Shown here piece after piece: positions 42,556 to 50,869 of a DNA stretch of 64,000 nucleotides. Position numbers and translations under genes: made by a program. Where the stretch lies: assembly GCA_028279685.1 (NCBI GenBank), contig JANQNG010000059.1, forward strand, positions 124,001 to 188,000, written 5' to 3'. Positions within the stretch are counted from its first letter, which is position 1; the number at the start of each line of letters is the position of its first letter. Under the pieces are notes generated by a model that ran no database searches, was not told the DNA's origin, and saw nothing but the letters and a program-made list of their open reading frames with translations. The stretch is from Candidatus Nanoarchaeia archaeon (GTDB lineage Archaea; Nanobdellota; Nanobdellia; Woesearchaeales; SKIA01).

Positions 42556-44046
42556 ATGGCTAAGAAAAATTACACTCGATGGATACTTCTTTTCCTCTTT
42601 CTTCTTTCCTTAACTATCAGACTTTTGTTTGCGTTTCAAACTCCTTATCTTGACCATGACAGTTATTTTGAACTTCGACAAGTCGAACATATCAAAGAGT
42701 ATGGCTATCCTGCGTTTCATGACGAATTGAGCTATGGGGAACGTACTTATTATTTTAGTCCTTTTTTTCATTATTTCATCACTTTTCTTAGCCTAGCTTT
42801 TCCATTGGAGATAATAGTGAAAATAATTCCGAATGTTCTTATGGCAGCATTAGTATTCCTTGTGTATGATCTCTCTTTTATTCTTACTAAAGATAAAGCA
42901 GCAAGTCTCATTGCATCAGCAATGTCAATCTTCCTTCCAATGCTGTTTGCTAATACATTCAATGCATTGACTCCCTATACACTTATTCTCTTCTTGTCGT
43001 TGATGATTACGCACTACTTTATTAGATTACGATTTACAACAGATCGTAGAGAGATTCTGCTTGTTGTTACTATACTTATTGTTTTTACGCATTCATCTTC
43101 GTTGCTACTTGCATTAGGTCTCGTATTCTACATGATTCTTTCAAAGATCATGAAGAAACGTATACCGACGGCACAGGCGGAATATACGCTCTTCTTTTTT
43201 TTTCTCTCTGTTTGGGCAAACTTTATCATCTTCAAGAAATCATTTCTCATCCACCAAACAAGAATATTTTGGCAAAATATTCCGATGGCATTACTTGACA
43301 ACTATTTCACAGACATAACTGTTGTGGCCATCGTATATGCAATAGGACTTATTCCTGTTTTATTAGGGATTTACGCAATGTATCGAATGAGTATCAAAGA
43401 GAAAAATCCTGATGCCTTATCGATTGTTAGTATTCTCATTGTTTTTGGTGTTGTCGCATTGCTTAAACTTATCCCTCTTCAAATTGGGATATTTTTCCTT
43501 TCAATCTATCTTGTCACGATAGCATCACAATCATTCGTTCTCTACTTCAAAACTGTGAAAAATAGTAGGCTCGAATTCCTCAAGCCAGTAATAGTGTTGG
43601 TTGTGGGGCTCATCTTCGTTTTCACTTCTATACTTCCAACTATTGCTTATGCACACAACACAATTGCAGAGGCCCCGACTGAAGATCAAGTAACAACATT
43701 TCAGTGGATAGAAAAAAATACACTTCCCGAACATACAATAGCAGCGCCATTGGTTTATGGGCATCTTATCACGTCCTTTTCAAGACGACAGAATGTTATC
43801 GATAATATTTTTCTTAATGTACTTGACGCAGCAGAACGTTATAAGGATATTAATAATCTCTATATGGTAAAGTTTGAAACCCATGCGTTGCAACTTTCTC
43901 AGAAATACAGCATAGACTACATCTATCTTGATAATACTATTAAAGAAGAATATGATATAGACTCACTCTTCTATATAGATAGCTATTGCTTTAATGATGT
44001 GTTCAACACTTCAACTACACAACTCTACGCGGTGATCTGCGGATGA
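42556..44046 (+). CDS. Polytopic GT-C-like membrane protein, probable glycosyltransferase
   Basis: The 496-residue protein has about 12 membrane helices. After the first, an external loop reads YLDHDSYFELRQVEHIKEYGYP, with the Asp-rich motif that marks GT-C enzymes such as oligosaccharyltransferase and ArnT; a periplasmic-type soluble domain of about 110 residues ends the chain. GT-C enzymes use lipid-linked sugars on the outer face. TATA about 25 nt before ATG 42556 suggests a leaderless start. It overlaps the following related membrane gene by 4 nt; a GT2 enzyme comes next. Confidence 0.7.
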   Translation: MAKKNYTRWILLFLFLLSLTIRLLFAFQTPYLDHDSYFELRQVEHIKEYGYPAFHDELSYGERTYYFSPFFHYFITFLSLAFPLEIIVKIIPNVLMAALVFLVYDLSFILTKDKAASLIASAMSIFLPMLFANTFNALTPYTLILFLSLMITHYFIRLRFTTDRREILLVVTILIVFTHSSSLLLALGLVFYMILSKIMKKRIPTAQAEYTLFFFFLSVWANFIIFKKSFLIHQTRIFWQNIPMALLDNYFTDITVVAIVYAIGLIPVLLGIYAMYRMSIKEKNPDALSIVSILIVFGVVALLKLIPLQIGIFFLSIYLVTIASQSFVLYFKTVKNSRLEFLKPVIVLVVGLIFVFTSILPTIAYAHNTIAEAPTEDQVTTFQWIEKNTLPEHTIAAPLVYGHLITSFSRRQNVIDNIFLNVLDAAERYKDINNLYMVKFETHALQLSQKYSIDYIYLDNTIKEEYDIDSLFYIDSYCFNDVFNTSTTQLYAVICG

Positions 44047-45374
44047 ATAAAACACTAGGCACCATTATTTTGATTGCGTTTATTGTTATTATGATTCCCC
44101 TTGGTGTCAGAGATTTTGTTACGAATCATTATCCTGCTTTTGAGTCGAGCTATGCTGCGTTGAACAACTTCAATGAAGCACTCGAGGTCAGCACTTTTCA
44201 TGCGATCACGCAAGATCCTTTCATGGCAATTACCTATTTTTTAACAGAAGGATGGTTTGGATGGGGATTTGCGATTAATGTGATCCTTGCAGCAGCTTGC
44301 ATTTTTCTTTGTTTTCTGCTCCTTACGAGATATACCAAAAAAATACAGCGCATCACTATTACTTGCATCATTCTTATGTTAACGCCGATGTTCATCTCGG
44401 TATTTACAGGCATAAGGAGTATGGCTTGGTATTTAATTATCATACTCGGTGCAGCATATACTGCGGAGAGGAAACAATACAAGTTGATGTTATTACTGTT
44501 GATCCTCCTCGGATTTGGTAATTTTATACTCTTTTTTGCTACTTCTATGATATTGTTCTTATTGATTTCATTCAAACAACCTAAGCAATATTGGTTATTT
44601 TTCATTATCCCTTTACTTTGGACGTTGTTCCTTAAAATAGTCATTAACGGCTATTCAATAGTGTCATTAATCACTCCAGAATTCGGTTATCTTACAAATA
44701 TATTCTATGTTTTTGGATCCACAGGTACAACATTCTTTATTTTTATCAACGGATTATTTGGATTATATCTTTTTTCGGAAAAATCACGCAAAAATAACAT
44801 GATTATTACAATAGCATTAGCTTTGTTTGTGTTAGCACTCTTTTACCCTTCAATCGCCGTTCTTTTTACAGTAGTGTTTGCGTTTTTTGCAGGTATTGCC
44901 ATACAATTCTTTGATGAACGAGAATGGCATCTTAGCAATTTCAAAAGCATCACTATGATTCTCATTTTTTGCGCTCTCATTTTTCCTGCTGCAGTGTTTA
45001 TCGGAGAGATTATTGATGCTGAACCATCAGATGAACGCATTCTTACCTATGATGAACTTACTGATGTAGTGCTGGCATCTCCTGAGAATGCAGAGCGCAT
45101 AACCTACTTTACTGGATTGAAGACAGTTTCTTTTTCTGAAGTAGACCAAGAACTTATCGAAACGAGAGATCTTGATCAGTTCATTACATTCCTCAGTCAA
45201 TATGATATTACTGAGATTTATCTTGATGATGCAACTATAGATGCTTTTTTCAAGAGCGATGATGATCATGGCAGTCTTTTATTGCTGCAGAACAGCGAAA
45301 GCTTCTTCATCACCCATAATGACAACGTAGCAACCATCTGGAAACTGAACAGTAACCTTTATAATGGTCGTTAG
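44043..45374 (+). CDS. Polytopic membrane protein, partner of the GT-C-like protein
   Basis: The 443-residue protein has about ten hydrophobic helices and a soluble C-terminal domain (about 330-443) with the same style of ending as its upstream neighbour (Asp/Thr/Ile-rich strands, IYLDDAT near 400). The first loop has no clear DxD. It may be a divergent GT-C enzyme or a catalytically dead partner. Its ATG overlaps the upstream stop (ATGA). The GT2 gene begins 12 bp after its end, so the three form an operon for surface glycan or lipid glycosylation. Confidence 0.65.
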   Translation: MNKTLGTIILIAFIVIMIPLGVRDFVTNHYPAFESSYAALNNFNEALEVSTFHAITQDPFMAITYFLTEGWFGWGFAINVILAAACIFLCFLLLTRYTKKIQRITITCIILMLTPMFISVFTGIRSMAWYLIIILGAAYTAERKQYKLMLLLLILLGFGNFILFFATSMILFLLISFKQPKQYWLFFIIPLLWTLFLKIVINGYSIVSLITPEFGYLTNIFYVFGSTGTTFFIFINGLFGLYLFSEKSRKNNMIITIALALFVLALFYPSIAVLFTVVFAFFAGIAIQFFDEREWHLSNFKSITMILIFCALIFPAAVFIGEIIDAEPSDERILTYDELTDVVLASPENAERITYFTGLKTVSFSEVDQELIETRDLDQFITFLSQYDITEIYLDDATIDAFFKSDDDHGSLLLLQNSESFFITHNDNVATIWKLNSNLYNGR

Positions 45375-45386
45375 CGTTCTTTCCCT

Positions 45387-46634
45387 ATGGATTTTGGACA
45401 GCTACTAATCTATGTCATCTGTTTCTTTGGATTATATACATCAATATTTTTTCTTATCACTATTTATGAAAATAGGAATAACAAAAAGCCAACAAAAAAC
45501 AGACGATTTCCAAAAGTTGCAGTGATTGTTCCTGTGTTCAACGAAGAAAGCACGGTGATGAAAACTTTACAATCACTTTTCAAACTTCAGTATCCAAAAT
45601 CAAAATTAGATATAATTGTTGTAGATGATAATAGTACTGATAAGACTTGGCAGATTCTTAAAAACGTTAATGATCCTAGACTTAGAGTATTTCGTAAACC
45701 AAAAGACATTCCTAAGGGGAAACATTATTCTTTGAATTTTGCGTTGCAAAAGACTGATGCAGAATTTGCAGGAGCTTTAGATGCAGATTCTTTAGTTAAT
45801 CCGAATACGCTTGAACTCATCATAAGACATTTCAAAAATAAAGAAGTTGCTGCGGTTACACCGAGTATGAAAATATATAAACCTCATACTTTTCTAGGTA
45901 GGGTGCAGAGCATGGAATATTTAATCGGATTATTCTTGAGGAAAGCATTTACTTTCATAGGTAGTCAGCATGTTACACCAGGACCCTTTACTATTTATCG
46001 GAAATCATTCTTCGAAAAATACGGTTATTACAGAAAAGCGCATAATACAGAAGATATCGAGATTGCCCTGCGAATTCAGAAGCATAATAAGATTATTGAT
46101 TATGCGCCTGATGCATATGTCTACACTATGGAGCTTGAATCCTTTAAGAGCCTTTACAAACAGAGATTGCGCTGGTACCACGGATTTATCTGCAATCTAA
46201 TTGATTATCGATGTCTTTTTGGGAAAAAACATGGTAACTTAGGGATGTTTGTATTGCCATCAGCACTTGTTTCTGTAGCTCTTGTTATTGCCAGTCTTGG
46301 TTATGCGATCTATAAGACAGGAGATCTCTGGATACAACACATCAAGAATTTTATTGCATTAGATTTTGATATTATACGGCTTTTTACTTTTGATCCTGAT
46401 CTTTTTTTCATCAACACTACAGGAGTGATGGTGCTGTCATTTGTCACTCTTGTTCTTGGCCTTGTGGTGGTGGTTATGGCTGTACGGATTGGTAAAGAGC
46501 AAAATGTTACATTCTCTTATGTGCTTTTTGCATTGACGTATTGGTTTCTCTTTGCGTTCTGGTGGATTGCTGCGATATTAGCGAAGCTCTTTGGTAGAGA
46601 AGTACGTTGGGGTCATAAAACAGACCAATGCTAA
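45387..46634 (+). CDS. Processive GT2-family glycosyltransferase
   Basis: The 415-residue protein has an N-terminal membrane helix, a GT-A domain with VIVPVFNEE, VVDDNSTD, the metal-binding ALDADSLV, a TED motif near 225 and the acceptor motif QRLRW near 262, and a C-terminal set of about four helices. This is the cellulose/hyaluronan-synthase-like GT2 class, making or extending glycans at the membrane from nucleotide sugars. Third gene of the cluster started at 42556. The adjacent thioredoxin-like gene has its own promoter inside the 3' end of this region. Confidence 0.88.
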   Translation: MDFGQLLIYVICFFGLYTSIFFLITIYENRNNKKPTKNRRFPKVAVIVPVFNEESTVMKTLQSLFKLQYPKSKLDIIVVDDNSTDKTWQILKNVNDPRLRVFRKPKDIPKGKHYSLNFALQKTDAEFAGALDADSLVNPNTLELIIRHFKNKEVAAVTPSMKIYKPHTFLGRVQSMEYLIGLFLRKAFTFIGSQHVTPGPFTIYRKSFFEKYGYYRKAHNTEDIEIALRIQKHNKIIDYAPDAYVYTMELESFKSLYKQRLRWYHGFICNLIDYRCLFGKKHGNLGMFVLPSALVSVALVIASLGYAIYKTGDLWIQHIKNFIALDFDIIRLFTFDPDLFFINTTGVMVLSFVTLVLGLVVVVMAVRIGKEQNVTFSYVLFALTYWFLFAFWWIAAILAKLFGREVRWGHKTDQC

Positions 46635-46665
46635 TATTTTTAAACAAATCCAACATTCCGACGGC

Positions 46666-47352
46666 ATGCAAAGAAAAAAACGCATCAATCCTATGAAATA
46701 TTTTTTAGTACTTGTTATCACGCTAGCTGTTTTTCTTTCTGGAATCTATCTTGGAAACTATTCATCAAATCAGAAAATAGAGTTAATAGGAGATATGCAA
46801 AATGATCTCAGAATTAAGACTTTAGGAGTTGAGCTTCAGTATGAAATTCTCGCAGAGAATCCATGTTTGCAGATCAATTCGACGCCATTGACGGAAGAGC
46901 TTAACAGTATTGCTGAACGTCTTGACTTCATGGAGAATCAATTAGGAGAGGACAATATCCAAGTGATTAATACGAAAGAGTACTATTCATTGTTACAGAT
47001 CAGGCATTGGTTGCTTTTGAAGCGAACAAAGGAAGAATGCAAACATAACACGCTACCTATTTTTTACTTTTATTCAAATAGGGGAGATTGCCCAGATTGC
47101 GATGAGCAAGGAATTATTCTGACTGCTATGAGGAAAAAATATGACTTTGTCAGAGTGTATCCATTCGATATCAACATCCAGAATCCTGCTATTTCTACGT
47201 TACGGAGCATGTATGCTGTTGAGAAAGCTCCTACGTTAATTATTGATGATCAATTTTTTGACTATTATCTCCCAAAATTGCTCATTGAGGAGATGATAAC
47301 GAATTATTCGAAGATGATCAGCAGGCCTAATATTATTGTAAAAGAAGAATAA
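46666..47352 (+). CDS. Membrane-anchored thioredoxin-like protein
   Basis: From ATG 46666 the protein has 228 residues: a basic start, one membrane helix (about 13-32), a helical region with a single Cys (about 68), and a thioredoxin-like domain from about 140 with active-site CPDC (FYFYSNRGDCPDCDEQG) and the cis-Pro strand KAPTLIIDD. The CxxC should face outside and may form or reduce disulfides in surface proteins. TATTTTTAAAC about 25 nt before the ATG supports this start; an upstream in-frame start would overlap the GT2 gene. Confidence 0.8.
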   Translation: MQRKKRINPMKYFLVLVITLAVFLSGIYLGNYSSNQKIELIGDMQNDLRIKTLGVELQYEILAENPCLQINSTPLTEELNSIAERLDFMENQLGEDNIQVINTKEYYSLLQIRHWLLLKRTKEECKHNTLPIFYFYSNRGDCPDCDEQGIILTAMRKKYDFVRVYPFDINIQNPAISTLRSMYAVEKAPTLIIDDQFFDYYLPKLLIEEMITNYSKMISRPNIIVKEE

Positions 47353-47429
47353 TTTCCTTATTTATCTAGAAAAGAGAAACTCAAATCATCATCGTAATAT
47401 TTAAATAAAAACTTCTATTTACAACCTTG

Positions 47430-48590
47430 ATGAGCACAGATTCTGAGACGAAAGAGCTTTCAAAAAAAGAACTTGAAAACGTGATATATAATTATACGCT
47501 GAATGCTAACGAGCTTGAGGAGGAGAACAAAGTTCTCAGAGAGACAATAGGTAGGCTCACAGCGGAACTTGATAGGCTCAAATCTCCTCCACTCATGGTT
47601 TGTGAGGTTAGTGAGGTTGTCGATGGTAAAGCCATTATCAGAGTGCCGAATGGGAATAAGTTCTTTGTCAATATTTCAGATGATTGTAAGCGTGTTGTTG
47701 CAGGGAATACGGTGTTGGCAGATCAAAAGAATCTTATGGTGCTGAGTAAGATTACAAAAAACAAGAGCTTTGATGTAGAGCGCTTTGTTATTCTCGAGAA
47801 GCCAAAAGTAAAGTGGAGTCATATAGGGGGGTTGAAAGATCAAATCACAGAATTGAAGGAAGTCGTTGAGTTACCTTTAACGAAGCCTGATTTGTTTAAA
47901 AAATTAGGTATACAGCCTCCAAAAGGAATATTACTCTATGGGCCTCCAGGAACAGGAAAGACGTTATTAGCTAAGGCCATTGCTACTTCAACAAAATCTA
48001 ACTTTATTGAAGTGGTTGGATCAGAATTGGTGCAGAAATTCATCGGAGAGGGTGCTAAATTAGTTAGTGAAATATTCCAGTTAGCAAGAGAAAAAGCGCC
48101 GTCAATTGTTTTTATTGATGAGATTGATGCATTAGCTGCAAAGCGAATTGAATTAGGTACATCAGGGGAGAGAGAAGTGCAGAGAACATTCATGCAGTTT
48201 CTTGCAGAGCTTGACGGGTTTAAGCCATTAGGGAACATAAAGGTAATAGGATGCACCAACCGCATGGATATCTTAGATCCTGCTATTCTTAGACCTGGAA
48301 GATTCGATCGAGTCATTCATGTACCACAGCCTTCTTTAGATGGAATTAAACAGATTTTCAAAATCCATTCAAAACAGATGAAGCTCAACAAAGATGTCAA
48401 GATGGATAAGCTTTTCAAAAGAATGGAAGGGATGTCTGGTGCAGAGATCAAAGCAGTATGTACTGAAGCAGGATATTTTGCTATTAGGGACAATCGTTTT
48501 ACGATCAAACAGAAGGATTTCAAGGATGCCATTGGAAAAGTAAAAGGCGGAGATATAAAATCAGGCGACCATAAGAAGATGTTTGGATAG
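47430..48590 (+). CDS. pan: Proteasome-activating nucleotidase (PAN)
   Basis: AAA ATPase that unfolds substrates for the 20S proteasome. Residues about 8-52 form the coiled coil, about 55-110 the OB domain, and the AAA module has Walker A GPPGTGKT (about 171), Walker B IVFIDEIDA (about 228), an arginine-finger segment RPGRFDR and sensor 2. The C-terminus is K-M-F-G: an HbYX-like ending (hydrophobic, aromatic, any) with Phe in place of Tyr. ATG 47430 has an AATATTTAAATA box about 26 nt upstream. Single gene, convergent with the M50 protease by 2 bp. Confidence 0.93.
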   Translation: MSTDSETKELSKKELENVIYNYTLNANELEEENKVLRETIGRLTAELDRLKSPPLMVCEVSEVVDGKAIIRVPNGNKFFVNISDDCKRVVAGNTVLADQKNLMVLSKITKNKSFDVERFVILEKPKVKWSHIGGLKDQITELKEVVELPLTKPDLFKKLGIQPPKGILLYGPPGTGKTLLAKAIATSTKSNFIEVVGSELVQKFIGEGAKLVSEIFQLAREKAPSIVFIDEIDALAAKRIELGTSGEREVQRTFMQFLAELDGFKPLGNIKVIGCTNRMDILDPAILRPGRFDRVIHVPQPSLDGIKQIFKIHSKQMKLNKDVKMDKLFKRMEGMSGAEIKAVCTEAGYFAIRDNRFTIKQKDFKDAIGKVKGGDIKSGDHKKMFG

Positions 48591-48592
48591 TT

Positions 48593-49171
48593 CTACAATC
48601 CTGTATTAATAATAAGCAGCAATACTCCGACAGCTACAATAATACCATATGCTGTCTTATTCCAGGCTAGTATTTTTCTTCCGTCGAACATACCAAAAGG
48701 AATAAGATTGAATAATCCAATGAATGCATTGATGTAGAATCCGTATCTTCCAATAAGACTCAAAATAGGCAGTCCTGAGAGAGTCAATGGTAGAAATACA
48801 ACAAGTGCCAAGAGCATATTCGTTGCAGGGCCTGCTAAACTAATAATACCATTCTGTTTCCTTGTGATATGTCCTCTGATGTAAACTGCCCCTGGAGCAG
48901 CAAACAGGAATCCGAAGAAAGAAAATACAACAGCTAATAGCAGCATCTTGTTATCAGCAACAAATTCTGCTTGGCAATGATATTTTTGAGCGAAATACTT
49001 ATGGGCAATTTCGTGCAAAAGAAAACCTACGCCTGCAGTTAGTGCTGCAATCACAAAAATAATGCCCGCAGCAGCGGTAAAACTTATTCCTGTATAAAGA
49101 ATGGTGAACGCCAAACTAATAACAATCCATGCCTTTGCTAATTCTTTGATCTCGTGTTTTGAAAAGTGCAT
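48593..49171 (-). CDS. Site-2-type membrane metalloprotease (M50)
   Basis: From ATG 49171 the protein has 192 residues and about six membrane helices. The zinc motif HEIAHK lies at 53-58 in a helix, and NLIPFGMFDG near 160 supplies the third ligand Asp. This minimal archaeal form lacks PDZ and CBS domains. Such proteases cut transmembrane segments of anchored regulators or signal remnants. CCTTTATTAAG about 25 nt upstream supports this ATG over one 12 nt earlier. Convergent with pan. Confidence 0.88.
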   Translation of the reverse strand: MHFSKHEIKELAKAWIVISLAFTILYTGISFTAAAGIIFVIAALTAGVGFLLHEIAHKYFAQKYHCQAEFVADNKMLLLAVVFSFFGFLFAAPGAVYIRGHITRKQNGIISLAGPATNMLLALVVFLPLTLSGLPILSLIGRYGFYINAFIGLFNLIPFGMFDGRKILAWNKTAYGIIVAVGVLLLIINTGL

Positions 49172-49273
49172 AAAGCTAAGCATATGCTTCTCTTAATAAA
49201 GGTTAAGAATTAGCCTTCGGTAACCATGAATCATATAGTCCCCCCACATAAAAATTAAGTAAAAAAAATAAAT

Positions 49274-49681
49274 TTATTCTTCTTCAGCTTCCTGTTCGGC
49301 CTCTTCTACCTGTTCGTAGTAGATTCTGTAATACGAATCAAGCCTATAATCTTGCCTGTCAGGATCCATGGTTTCTTGCTGTTCAGATTCTTCCTCAATA
49401 GGTTCTTCGATAGTATCTTCAACTTCGCTGAATGCAGTCACTTTCACACCAAAGAGAATTATTTTTTTTGGAATTTTTGCTAATTTTCCGTTCTCAAGAA
49501 TGCCTTGACTCTCAGCATATGTGAGGATATCTTCCTTGAACGCAGTAGGAATATCGTTTGCTCTCAAGAAGTCATCTGTTGCAGTGGCATCAGTAATTTT
49601 GACACTTTGATAACCGAATGCGAACGCAGAGACAGCCACTATAGAGACCAAAAGCAAACCAATAAACATTTTTTTGTCCAT
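49274..49681 (-). CDS. Secreted small protein with acidic tail
   Basis: From ATG 49681 the protein has about 135 residues: a signal peptide or anchor (about 5-24, IGLLLVSIVAVSAFAFG), a central polar domain (about 30-90) and a very acidic C-terminus rich in Glu, with Tyr-containing repeats. A run GGGGGGA just before the ATG gives a strong ribosome site. I do not recognise a family. It is probably exported and either free or anchored at its N-terminus. It shares its upstream region with the divergent DUF3467-like gene. Confidence 0.6.
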   Translation of the reverse strand: MDKKMFIGLLLVSIVAVSAFAFGYQSVKITDATATDDFLRANDIPTAFKEDILTYAESQGILENGKLAKIPKKIILFGVKVTAFSEVEDTIEEPIEEESEQQETMDPDRQDYRLDSYYRIYYEQVEEAEQEAEEE

Positions 49682-49846
49682 ACAAATCCCCCCTATTTTT
49701 TTTGAACATCTCACCAGTATTTATCCTGCAGTAGAAACTGTTTATTTATAAAGTTTTTGACTTTTATCCATTCTCGAGTAGAAATTAATTGCTCGAAGGA
49801 AAATATTATAAATGAGCGTGCTTTGTGAGAAAATGAGGTGCTTCAT

Positions 49847-50215
49847 ATGGAAGAAGGAGAGAAAAAACAAGTTAGTTTTGCGATCAACGATGGTGAAAGC
49901 TTTTTTGCGGATGAGGTCTCAATCACTAACAACCCAATAAAGTTCATTTTCGATTTCAAGAACAATACACCACGTATTGATATTAGAAGTCAAGAAACAC
50001 TTCCCATTGTGATTAAGCATAGTGTTGTGGTGATGGATATGTATCTTGCGAAGGTATTTTCGAAGTTGCTCAATGAACATATTCAGAAATATGAGCAAGA
50101 GTTTGGTGAGATCCATAAACCTGATGCAATAGCTAAAGTGGAGCAAATGCTCAAGGAGAACAAGAAGAGTCCAGTGACCTCTACGGTCGATGATCATCCA
50201 ACTTATTTTGGCTGA
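49847..50215 (+). CDS. DUF3467-like small protein
   Basis: From ATG 49847 the protein has 122 residues, resembling the DUF3467 family in its N-terminal FADEVSITNNPIKFIFDFKN segment, VVMDMYLAKVFSKLLNEHIQKYEQEFGEI helix and predicted beta-alpha arrangement. Members occur in bacteria and archaea and their function is unknown. GAGGTG precedes the ATG and a TATTATAAATG box is upstream. It runs directly into the next gene (3 bp gap), which encodes a membrane-anchored protein. Confidence 0.72.
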   Translation: MEEGEKKQVSFAINDGESFFADEVSITNNPIKFIFDFKNNTPRIDIRSQETLPIVIKHSVVVMDMYLAKVFSKLLNEHIQKYEQEFGEIHKPDAIAKVEQMLKENKKSPVTSTVDDHPTYFG

Positions 50216-50218
50216 ACA

Positions 50219-50869
50219 ATGGGAGAAGAGCATTCTGAAGATAAAGGAAGAGGTGCGGGTCCTTTCTTGGTACTTATTGCTATTCTTGCTTTCGTGGTTA
50301 TTATTATGCTGATTACACCTAATCTGACGAAAGTGATCACAAAGGATCCGAGAATACCAACATATGATGATATTCTTCCTCATGGGGCAGCTACAGGAGG
50401 TGCTGTTAATATTGCGGATCCTAAGTTTATTCCGGCAGTGGTCAAAGAGAATAATCCTTTGATGGTTCAAGTGGTGGAGAACATAGAATCCTATATGGGT
50501 TGTGGGGATGATCATTTTTGTGCAACTCAAGGATTCTATTCATTCATGAACATGAGAATAGACCTTGTAGTGGCAAGAACAAGTAATTATATTCAGCATC
50601 CTTCAAAAACAATGCTTATCAGAGAAGGTCGTGATGCTGATAGAGCCGTTTTGCTTGCTGCATTGTATTATAACTTTGATCCCTCCATTAAACAAAGAAT
50701 TCTTTATACAGAGAAAGATGAATATGCTTTAGAGATTTGGTATCGGGCCAACCGCGATGAAGAAGAACAATGGGTCATGCTTAATGTTGACTGTGAAGTT
50801 TGTAAGTATGGTGGGGAAGGAACTCCTCTGCAAGGAGAGAGAATAACGTATGTCGATATTGTGAGTTAA
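50219..50869 (+). CDS. Membrane-anchored protein, possible transglutaminase-like fold
   Basis: The 216-residue protein has one membrane helix (about 15-34) and an external domain with Cys residues (CGDDHFC near 96-103; CEVC near 195). The segment LIREGRDADRAVLLAALYYNFD near 138-160 resembles the Cys helix of transglutaminase-like folds but lacks the Cys, so enzyme activity is doubtful. It follows the DUF3467-like gene by 3 bp and overlaps the convergent polB by 4 nt. The CxxC pairs may form disulfides outside the cell. Low certainty of function. Confidence 0.6.
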   Translation: MGEEHSEDKGRGAGPFLVLIAILAFVVIIMLITPNLTKVITKDPRIPTYDDILPHGAATGGAVNIADPKFIPAVVKENNPLMVQVVENIESYMGCGDDHFCATQGFYSFMNMRIDLVVARTSNYIQHPSKTMLIREGRDADRAVLLAALYYNFDPSIKQRILYTEKDEYALEIWYRANRDEEEQWVMLNVDCEVCKYGGEGTPLQGERITYVDIVS

